Shown here: positions 35,233-43,944 of the stretch, piece after piece | Layout: every line of letters begins with the position of its first letter | How positions within the stretch are numbered: the stretch's first letter is position 1 | Source of the DNA: Aquarana catesbeiana | Taxonomy: Eukaryota > Chordata > Amphibia > Anura > Ranidae | Direction: 5' to 3' | DNA: 64,000 nt | NCBI RefSeq assembly: GCF_042186555.1 | Contig: NC_133334.1 | Location: 209,698,832 to 209,762,831 of the forward strand | Made by a program: the position numbers and the translations under genes | Notes under the pieces: model-generated | Told to the model about the DNA's origin: nothing | The model's database searches: none | The model's input: the letters and a program-made list of their open reading frames with translations, nothing else

Positions 35233-35530
35233 TGGCAGGATTAAAGCAGGATGGTTATTACAGGAGTGTGGACAAGCGGAGCACTCACTGCAAACGTCCT
35301 ACTCCATAGCTCTTCAGGCCACGCCCCCTCCTAAGAAAGGTTTTAACCCCTTGATTGCCCCCTAGTTAACCCTTTCAACAGTGATCACGGTATAACTGTT
35401 ACGGGTGACGCTGGTTAGTTAGTTTATTTTTTATAGTGTCAGGGCACCCGCCGTTTATTACCCAATAAAGGTTTAACCCCCTGATCACCCGGCGGGTGAT
35501 ACAAGTTAGGGTCAGATAGGGTCTGCGTCG

Positions 35531-36231
35531 CCCCAGGCAGCGTCAGGTTAGTGCCAATACCGCTAACACCCACGCACGCACCATACACCTCCCTTAGTGG
35601 TATAGTATCTGAACGGATCAATATCTGATCAGATCTATACTAGCGTCCCCAGCAGTTTAGGGTTCCCAAAAACGCAGTGTTAGCGGGATCAGCCCAGATA
35701 CCTGCTAGCACCTGCGTTTTGCCCCTCCGCCCGGCCCAGCCCACCCAAGTGCAGTATCAATCAATCACTGTCACTTACAAAACACTAAACGCATAACTGC
35801 AGTGTTCGCAGAGTCAGGCCTGATCCCTGCGATCGCTAACAGTTTTTTGGTAGCGTTTTGGTGAACTGGCAAGCACCAGCCCCAGGCAGCATCAGGTTAG
35901 TGCCAGTAGAGCTAACACCCACGCACGCACCGTACACCTCCCTTAGTGGTATAGTATCTGAACGGATCAATATCTGATCAGATCTATACTAGCGTCCCCA
36001 GCAGTTTAGGGTTCCCAAAAACGCAGTGTCTTAGCGGGATCAGCCCAGATACCTGCTAGCACCTGCGTTTTGCCCCTCCGCCCAGCCCAGCCCACCCAAG
36101 TGCAGTATTGATCGATCACTGTCACTTACAAAACACTAAACACATAACTGCAGCGTTCGCAGAGTCAGGCCTGATCCCTGTGATTGCTAACAGTTTTTTT
36201 GGTAGCGTTTTGGTGAACTGGCAAGCACCAG
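35531..36231 (+). repeat. Tandem duplication (about 350 bp x 2) in PB-1
   Basis: Copies at 35531-35879 and 35880-36231. Each runs from CCCCAGGCAGC to the deletion scar TTTTGGTGAACTGGCAAGCA. Because both copies carry the scar, the duplication arose after the transposase start was deleted. PB-2 has a single copy without the scar (52913-53256). Confidence 0.9.
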
Positions 36232-36676
36232 CGGCCTAGTACACCCCGGTCGTAGTCAAACCAGCACTGCAGTAACACTTGGTGACGTGGCGAGTCCCAT
36301 AAGTGCAGTTCAAGCTGGTGAGGTGGCAAGCACAAGTAGTGTCCCACTGCCACCAAGAAAAAGACAAACACAGGCCCGTCGTGCCCATAATGCCCTTCCT
36401 GCTGCATTCGCCAATCCTAATTGGAAACCCACCACTTCTGCAGCGCCTGTACTTCCCCCCTTCACATCCCCAACCAAATGCAGTCGGCTGCATGAGAGGC
36501 ATTTTCTTTATGTCCTCCCGAGTACCGCTACCCAACAAACCCCCCAAAAAAGATGTTGTGTCTGCAGCAAGCGCGGATATAGGCGTGACACCCACTATTA
36601 TTGTCCCTCCTGTCCTGACAATCCTGGCCTTTACATTGGTGAATGTTTTGAACGCTACCATACACTAGTTGAATAA
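36212..36676 (+). pseudogene. PB-1 piggyBac transposase remnant (N-terminal linker fused to Cys-rich tail)
   Basis: Two deletions relative to PB-2 leave codons for SGELASTSG-like to AAPVLPP joined to FTSPTKCSRLHERHF. The first removed the equivalent of 53257-53596, including the start codon. The second removed 53837 to about 55070, the entire DDD catalytic core. What remains in frame is a disordered linker plus the cysteine-rich DNA-end-binding tail (CCVCSKRGYRRD, YYCPSCPDNPGLYIGECFER). No ATG opens the frame; the first initiator-like codon is GTG at 36287. One tail Cys is changed (C to Y in GLYIG). Confidence 0.85.
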
Positions 36677-37128
36677 TAGCGTAGGGTACAGCATTGCACA
36701 GACTAGGCAAACTTCCACAGGGTCTCCCAAGATGCCATCGCATTTTGAGAGACCCGAACCTGGAACCGGTTACAGTTATAAAAATTACAGTTACAAAAAA
36801 AAGTGTAAAAAAAAATATATATATATATAAAATAAAAAAAACAAAAATAGTTGTCGTTTTATTGTTCTCTCTCTCTCTATTCTCTCTCTATTGTTCTGCT
36901 CTTTTTTTACTGTATTCTGTTATGCAATGTTTTGTTGTTATTATGTTTTATCGTGTTTGCTTTTCAGGTATGCAATTTTTTATACTTTACCGTTTACTGT
37001 GTTTTATTGTTAACCATTTTTTTGTTTTTGTGTACGCCATTCAGCTGCAGCGTGGATTTATTTATCTTGATAGCAACAGCGTTTGCTCCCACGATACATA
37101 AACCGTGACTCCAGCGCTGTCGGAGGTG

Positions 37129-37216
37129 ATATATGCCGAAGCATGGGGGCAGCAGGGGCGGAGGAGCGATTTGCTCCTAACTTTTGGGGCGGATGCCCCC
37201 ATGCTTCGGCATATAT
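37129..37216. repeat. Conserved hairpin in the piggyBac 3' region (PB-1 copy)
   Basis: ATATATGCCGAAGCATGGGG plus GCA (37129-37151) pairs perfectly with 37194-37216, leaving a loop of 42 bp. PB-2 carries two copies (55779-55868, 56137-56226). Confidence 0.85.
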
Positions 37217-38559
37217 AAATGGTGCATGTATGCCCATCATTAGAAGTGGGTGGATGAAGGGAGGTATTCTAATGGTGGGCATACCCACCAATCAATCTCC
37301 TTTTTTCGTTCAGCCCACAGGTGGCATGAAAAAAAAGATTACAATATATGCCCAACAAGGACCAGCAACATACTGGTATGTTGCTGGACTTTGAGTGGTT
37401 ATACCAGAATGATGCCTGCAGGTTTAGGTATCATCTTGGTATCATTCTTTTCAGCCAGCAGTTGGCTTTCATGTAAAAGCAATCCTAGCGGCTAATTAGC
37501 CTCTAGACTGCTTTTACAAGCAGTGGGAGGGAATGTTCCCCCCTCCCACCGTCTTCCATGTTTTTCTCTGGCTCTCCTGTCCCAATAGGGAACCTGAGAA
37601 TGCAGCCGGTGATTCCGCCAGCTGACCATAGAGCTGATCAGAGACCAGAATGGCTCCAATCATTTCTATGGCCTAAGAAACCGGAAGCTACGAGCATTTC
37701 ATGTCTTAGATTTTGCCGGATGTAAACAGCGCCATTGGGAAATTGGGAAAGCGTTTTATTACACTGATCTTGGTGTGGTCAGATGCTTTGAGGGCAGAGG
37801 AGAGATCTAGGGTCTAATAGACCCCATTTTTTCCAAAAAAGAGTACCTGTCACTACCTATTGCTATCATAGGGGATATTTACATTCCCTTACATAACAAT
37901 AAAAATGATAAAAAAAAATGAAGGGAACAGTTTAAAAATAAGATAAAAAAGCAAAAAAAAAAAAAAAAAAAGCACCCCTGTCCCCCCCCCCCCCCTCTCT
38001 CGCACAAAAGCGAGTGCAAGCGTTGGTCTGGAGTCAAATGTAAACAGCAATTGCACCATGCATGTAAGGTATCACCGCGAAGGTCAGATCGAGGGCAGTA
38101 ATTTGAGCAATAGACCCCATCTGTAAATCTAAAGTGGTAACCTGTAAAGGCTTTTAAAAATGTATGTAGTTTGTCGCCACTGCACGTTTATGCGCAATTG
38201 CATGTCATGTTTGGTATCCATGTACTCGGCCTAAGATCATCTTTTTTATTTCATCAAACATTTGGGCAATATAGTGTGTTTTAGCGCATTAAAATTGAAA
38301 AAAGTGTGTTTTCCCCCCAAAAAAAGCGTTTGAAAAATCGCTGCGCAAATACTGTGTGAAAAAAAAAATGAAACACCCACCATTTTAATCTGTAGGGCCT
38401 TTGCTTTTAAAAAAATATAATGTTTGGGGGTTCAAAGTAATTTTCTTGCAAAAAAAAATTTTTTTTTTCATGTAAACAAATAGTGTCAGAAAGGGCTTTG
38501 TCTTCAGGTGGTTAGAAGAGTGGGTGATATGTGACATAAGCTTCTAAATGTTGTGCATA

Positions 38560-39640
38560 AAATGCCAGGACAGTTCAAACCCCCCCCCAAATGACCCCAT
38601 TTTGGAAAGTAGACACCCCAAGCTATTTGCTGAGAGGCATGTCAAGTCCATGGAATATTTTATATTGTGACACAAGTTGCGGGAAAAAGACAAATTTTTT
38701 TTTTTTTGCACAAAGTTGTCACTAAATGATATATTGCTCAAACATGCCATGGGCATATGTGGAATTACACCCCAAAATACATTCTGTTGCTTCTCCTGAG
38801 TACGGGGATACCACGTGTGAGACTTTTTGGGAGCCTAGCCGCATACGGGACCTCAAAAACCAAGCACCGCCTTCAGGGTTTCTAAGGGTGTAAATTTTTG
38901 ATTTCACTCCTCACTGCCTATCACAGTTTCGGAGGCCATGGAATGCCCAGATGGCACAAACCCCCCCCCCCCCCCAAATGACCCAATTTTGGAAAGTAGA
39001 CACCCCAAGCTATTTGCTGAGAGGTATGGTGAGTATTTTGCAGACCACACTTTTTGTCACAAAGTTTTGAAAATTGAAAAAAGAAAAAAAAAAAATACAT
39101 TTTTCTTTTCTTTTTTTCTTTCTTAATTTTCAAAAACAAATGAAAGCTGCAAAATACTCACCATGCCTCTCAGCAAATAGCTTGGGGTGTCTACTTTCCA
39201 AAAAGGGGTCATTTGGGGGGGTTTGTGCCATCTTGGCATTTTATGGCCTTGGAAACTGTGATAGGCACTGAGGAGTGAAATCAAAAATTTACGCCCTTAG
39301 AAATCCTGAAGGCAGTGATTGGTTTTCGGGGCCCCGTATGCAGCTAGGCTCCCGAAAAGTCCCACACATGTGGTATCCCCATACTCAGGAGAAGCAGCAG
39401 AATGTATTTTGGGGTGTAATTCCACATATGCCCATGGCATGTTTGAGCAATGTATCATTTAGTGACAACTTTGTGCAAAAAAAAAAAAAAGTTTGTCATT
39501 TTCCCTCAACTTGTGGCAAAATATAAAATATTCCATGGACTCAACATGCCTCTCAGCAATTTCCTTGGGGTGTCTACTTTCCAAAATGGGGTCATTGGGG
39601 GGGGGGGGGGTTGTACTGCCCTGCCATTTTAGCACCTCAA
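38560..39640. repeat. Long imperfect inverted repeat in the PB-1 3' region
   Basis: Blocks such as CCATTTTGGAAAGTAGACAC, CCCCAAGCTATTTGCTGAGA and CATACTCAGGAG occur forward at 38590-39030 and inverted at 39160-39590, centred near 39100. The same arrangement occupies about 57600-58680 in PB-2 and decayed copies fill 41475-41850 of PB-3. Confidence 0.75.
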
Positions 39641-40052
39641 GAAATGAGATAGGCAGTCATAAACTAAAAGCTGTGTAAATTCCAGAAAAATGTACCAATA
39701 AATATACGCTTATTGACATTTTTTTTTACCAAAGACATGTGGCTGAATACATTTTGGACTAAATGTATGACTAAAATTGAGTTTATTAGATTTTTTTTAT
39801 AACAAAAAGTAGAAAATATTGTTTTTCAAAATTTTCTGTCTTTTTCCGTTTATAGCGCAAAAAATAAAAACCGCAGAGGTGATCAAATACCTTTAAAAGA
39901 AAGCTCTATTTGTGGGAACAAAAGGACGCAAATTTCTTTTGGGTACAGCATTGCATGACCGCGCAATTAGCAGTTAAAGCGACGCAGTGCCAAATTGTAA
40001 AAAGTGCTCTGGTCGGGAAGGGGGTAAATCCTTCCGGGGCTGAAGTGGTTAA

Positions 40053-41398
40053 ATTAAATTCGTTAATACAGGCCACAAACTCGTGTAGGAGATTATCCGA
40101 TCCGTTCCAAATTATGAACACGTCATCTATGTAGCGATGCCATGCAAGTACATGGCTCATATACATGGACAGCGAGTCGTTCATAAGCAGTGAATGTTCC
40201 CACTCCCCCAGGTAGTGGGAACCATCAAAGCAATGATGAAGTATAAATTCTAAAAATGTTAAAATGAAATCAGTGTAACTAGGTTCACATTCACCGGATT
40301 GTGACAGTACATGGCGTATTACTGCAAGGCCCTTCTCGTGAGGAATGGTACTGTACAGGGCCTCAACATCTATAGCGACCAATTGGGTATTGTCTTTAAC
40401 GTGCATATCTTGAATGATTTGCAGATAATGGATAGCATCTCGTACATAGAATGACATACATGTTACAAAGGGTTTAAGACAACTGTCCACTACACGACTG
40501 AGATTTTCAGTTAGATTGCCACACCCAGATATGATGGGTCTACCTGGGGGATTTGTAAAGTGCTTGTGCAACTTAGGCAAAGCATAAAAGGCGGCTTCAC
40601 TAGGGAAGCCCACTCTTAGAAATTCCCATATTTGTTTGGATATGACATGATAAAATGCCGCATCCACCATCAAATAGAAAACTTGAGTAAATTTATCCAG
40701 CAGCGACCTATGTATGGGTTGATACCATTCAGAATTGCTGAGTATTTTTACACACATTTCAATATAGTGGACACTATTTATAGCCACCCTTGTCAGAGGG
40801 TTTGTTGACAATGTCGTGGTTATGAGCCAATGAGTCTAGCGCCCTTTTCTCATTATATTTGAGATTGGTATGAGGTCCAGAAAGGTTTCTAATTCTCTGG
40901 ATGTCCGCAGATACCAATTTTAAGAATAACACTGCATTATGATTAGAGCTAGGTGGAGGATATATGGTTGATTTCTTTTTCAAGGGGGGGATCAATAGTA
41001 TGTGTACTGCCTTATGCAGTGGGTGTATTGTCCACAGGTGCAAGGAGAGCCTCTATATCAGTTGAGTCAATTCGATTTTCCAGTTAATTTTCTTCCAATA
41101 ATGATATCAAATTATCCAGCGCTTGTGTGTCTTGATTAGTTTGCCCAAGTTCTAAGGCTTGTTTCTTAGCATATAGACTTTTAAGCAAAATGTTGCGTAT
41201 GAAGAGATGGATGTCCTTGATGGCCTCAAATCTGTCAAGACTTGAGTCTGGGCAAAAAGTGAGGCCACATGCAAGGACAGCCATCTCATCCTGATCCAAA
41301 GAATAGGACAGATTTACAACACTGTGCGTATTGGGTTTGTGTATTTTGGGCAGGTGTGCTTGAGACTTTTTTTGATGGGTCTGTATTCGACCCCTCAT
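40053..41398 (-). pseudogene. PLE-A N-terminus and reverse transcriptase fingers/palm
   Basis: The N-terminal piece includes NLSYSLDQDEMAVLACGLTF (41340-41255). Next comes DIVNKPSDKGG, then after a frameshift near 40790 the RT: YALPKLHK, PGRPIISGCGNLTENLS, the motif A block LVAIDVEALYSTIPHEKG, and the motif C block WHRYIDDVFIIW with the YIDD catalytic box. This is the RT of Penelope-like elements, which is related to telomerase. The frame runs into PB-1 at the TTAA (40049-40052), after which the translation is piggyBac DNA. The other half continues at 27972. Confidence 0.88.
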
Positions 41399-42045
41399 TT
41401 GATCTAAAAAAAAAGTGCTTAGTGGTGGCTGTTGTGGACGTGGGGTGGGCAGTGTGGCGGTGAGTGATGTGAAGTCTCACATATGTGGTATCAGCATACT
41501 CAGGAGTAGCAGTATGTATTTTAGGGTGTAATTTATGGTATGCACATGCTAGGTGTTAGAAGTATCTTATAAATGGACAACTTTGTGTAAAAAAAAAAAA
41601 AAATAAATAAAAAAAAAAAGCGTTTAAACTTGACATGTTCAAAAGACTCATTATGCCTAATAGATTATATGTTGAGGTGTTTGCTTTCCAAAATGGGGTC
41701 ATTTTGTGGGCAGTTTCATTGTCCAGGGCCTTCAAAAGTGTGATAGGAACTACTTGCATGTTGAGACTCATATGTATGTGGTTAGGCTGTGTAAATGTCT
41801 CACACACATGGTATTCACCATACTCAGGAGGAGTAGTAGAATGTGTTTTTGGGTGTAGTTTCAAGTATGCATATGCTGTTTGTTAGAAATAATTTGGTAA
41901 TATGACAATTTTGTGGAAAAAAAATCTTAATTTTGCAAAGAATTGTGGGAAAAAATGTCAACTTCAAAAACTCACCACACCTCTTACTAATTACCTTGGA
42001 ATATCTACTTTCCAAAAAGGGGGCATTTGTACTTTCCTGGCTTGT

Positions 42046-42314
42046 TAGGCTCGGTTCACACATGGGCGGCACGACTTGCAGGTCGCCTCAGCGAGGCGAC
42101 CTGCAAACGACTGCCGGGGCGACTTGCGAGACGACTTCTGCATAGAAGTCTATGCAAGTCGCCCCAAGTCGCCCCCAAAGTAATACAGGAACCTTTTTCT
42201 AAGTCGGAGCGACTTGCGTCGCTCCGATTAGAACGGTTCCATAGCACAGAACGGGAGGCGACTTGTCAGGCGACTAGGTCGCCTGACAAGTCGCCCCAGT
42301 GTGAACCGAGGCTA
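42046..42314. mobile_element. MITE with TAGGCTCGGTTCACA ends inside PB-3
   Basis: TAGGCTCGGTTCACA (42046-42060) and TGTGAACCGAGGCTA (42300-42314) are perfect inverted ends. The interior is itself built of short inverted and direct GCGACTTGC units. Confidence 0.85.
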
Positions 42315-42777
42315 AGGGTCTCAAGAAATGAGACCGTCAGGTGTGATCAATTTTCAATGATTGCCACCATAGCTTGTGGACTCTAACTTTCACAAAGACC
42401 AAATAATATACACTTATTTGGGTTATTTTTTACCAAAGATATGTAGCAGTATACCTTTTGGCCCAAATTTTTAAAGAAAAATTGAATTATTAATTTGCTA
42501 AATTTTATAACCAAAATTAAGAAAAATTTATTTTTTTTACAAAATTTTCGATTTCTTTTCATTTATAGCGCAAAAAAAAAAAAACTCAATGGTGATTGAA
42601 TACCACCAACCAAAAGAAAGATCTATTTGTGTGAAAAAAAAAAAAAAAGGACAGAAATTTCATGTGGGTACAATGTTGCATGACTAAGTAATTGTCATTC
42701 AAAATGTGAGAGCGCTGAAAGCTGACAATTGGTCTGGTTAGGAAGGGGCTAGAAGTGCCCAGTGGGCAAGTGGTCAA

Positions 42778-43371
42778 GAAAAAATCAAAACTTCTTTCTT
42801 TACAATCACTTTTAACGCCGATTAAATAGAAGAAAATATATTATATTCTAGCATGTATTCTTAACTCAAAGTCCCTTCCATTGCTCTCAACCTCCTCCAA
42901 ATCTTTTTTGAGAGACAGCAGAGGGGTGTACACATGCTGCTAAGGCCACAGCTGGAAGTATACCCCCAGGTGAATGGGGTTGCACTACATTGCATGCAGT
43001 TGCGGTGTGGTGATGCTACATTTACGGGGTTAGGGAAGGGACATATTGCCTCTTTAATGCCTCTGAAAAGTGATCTGAGCACGGATTGCTTTTCAGAGAG
43101 ATTGCAGTCCTTGCTGCAATTACAAAGAAGCCTTAAGGCTTCGGATGTGTTTTTAACCGCATCTGATTCGCATAACATGTGAATTGGACCGGCTTTCAAT
43201 CGAGCCAGTTCACACATATCTGGGGTGGCTGCGGTCCATTTCTGAAAAGGGGCCTGTGAGATTTTGGGTCCAGTTTAGGTGCGAATTCAATAAAAATTTG
43301 CACCTGAACTGGTGCACAAAACCGCACCGGACTCCAAACCATGGCCAAACATGTGTGAACCTAGCCTAAAA
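42778..43371. other. No gene; repeat-like sequence
   Basis: No supported coding frame. The right part (43180-43370) ends ATGTGTGAACCTAGCCTAAA, resembling the end of the MITE at 42046-42314, but the matching left end was not found. Confidence 0.4.
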
Positions 43372-43498
43372 AACCCATGTTACTTACCGGTAAGGTTGTT
43401 TCTAGGAACCTTCCAGAATGGCACACCTGAGAGATGAGAGGTTCCTCCCTAAAGGAAACACAATCAATTGACAGTTGTTTTTTTCATCAGAACAAGGT

Positions 43499-43504
43499 TT
43501 TATT
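43499..43504 (-). terminator. L1-1 poly-A signal
   Basis: AATAAA on the minus strand, about 17 bases before the 3' end of L1-1. Confidence 0.6.
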
Positions 43505-43944
43505 AAGCAAAGATGGTGCATATAAATACATAGTATTACTAGTATATATTTATACATAAAAGTGCGTATTAAACAAGGAAAGTATACATTGTTAATATAG
43601 TCAACATTAGGGGTAATATATGTTAATGGAGAAATAAAAGTATACCACTATGAACTACTATCATCATAATGTGTAGTTTTATCTCCCCCCCCCCGTTGAA
43701 CATATTTGGTTTAAGTTGTATTTTATTATAGTACACGTGATATGTATATGCATAATGTAGCGCTCTCTTGTGTGTTGTATACCTTTAAGTCTATATGGGA
43801 TATATTGTATTCAGTACAGACATGACCATTTTGGGAGGACAACATGAACTATAATGTCTTTTGATCTACACTTTCTCTGTATATATCTGGAATAGAGTTT
43901 TAGCTACAGAGGTCCACGTGTTATATTACTGAGCGAATTTATGA

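Larger units (their letters stand above)
31286..35330 (-). mobile_element. L1-2: ORF1-only L1 element inside PB-1
   Basis: CTAAGAAAGGTTTT at 31272-31285 and 35331-35344 is a 14-bp target duplication. The 5' end (35330, minus) starts GGAGGGGGCGTGGCCTGA and reads ATGGAGTAGGACGT a little further on, like the start of L1-1. A tandem 5' UTR and a complete ORF1 follow. Only about 430 bp lie beyond ORF1 before a poly-T run (31286-31294, the poly-A tail). ORF2 is absent, so this looks like retrotransposition of a prematurely ended transcript. FB-3 interrupts the 5' UTR. Confidence 0.88.
27973..40052 (+). mobile_element. PB-1: piggyBac deletion derivative with nested insertions
   Basis: TTAA at 27973-27976 and 40049-40052. 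The left end is CCACTTGCCGACCG, the right end GGGGCTGAAGTGG. Own sequence is 27977-28252, 30910-31285 and 35345-40048; the rest is PLE-B and L1-2. Compared with PB-2, the coding region has lost its start and the whole catalytic core. The 3.4-kb 3' region (36677-40052) is collinear with 55292-59148 of PB-2. Confidence 0.92.
24337..41471 (-). mobile_element. PLE-A: Penelope-like retroelement, split by later insertions
   Basis: Flanked by AAGTCTCACATA on both sides. Read on the minus strand, the order is N-terminal region (41398-40800), reverse transcriptase (to 40053, then 27972 onward), linker, GIY-YIG endonuclease (27474-27260 and 26196-25954), and a long 3' region. That region has the tail motif CCTGATGAAGG followed by TTGCCGAAACACGTCGGGA (reverse complement of about 24608-24661). 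FB-2 and PB-1 interrupt it; taking both out rejoins the coding sequence. The 5' end has no obvious start and looks truncated. Many frameshifts. Confidence 0.88.
23859..42777 (+). mobile_element. PB-3: old piggyBac-family relic split by PLE-A
   Basis: The left end TTACCCACTTGCCGACCGGG (23859) is the family 5' end, with TTAA changed to TTAC. Own sequence runs to 24336 and resumes at 41472 with diverged copies of the PB-1 3' region (GGTATCAGCATACTCAGGAG, CATACTCAGGAGGAGTAGTA, TATAGCGCAAAAA). It ends GGGCAAGTGG-TCAA at 42777, where TTAA is decayed. The halves join across the 12-bp repeat AAGTCTCACATA (24325-24336, 41472-41483), the target duplication of PLE-A. No transposase is left. Confidence 0.75.

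Noticed and set aside
1..35246. Palindromes as assembly or read fold-back artefacts
   Set aside because: Considered seriously, but FB-2 and FB-3 have target duplications inside identifiable host elements and FB-1 and FB-3 arms carry independent differences. Raw reads would still be needed to exclude it for FB-2.
36694..37108. Hydrophobic frames after the PB-1 remnant (also 55482-55881)
   Set aside because: T-rich 3' sequence of the piggyBac element gives apparent membrane segments; PB-1 and PB-2 do not keep the same protein.
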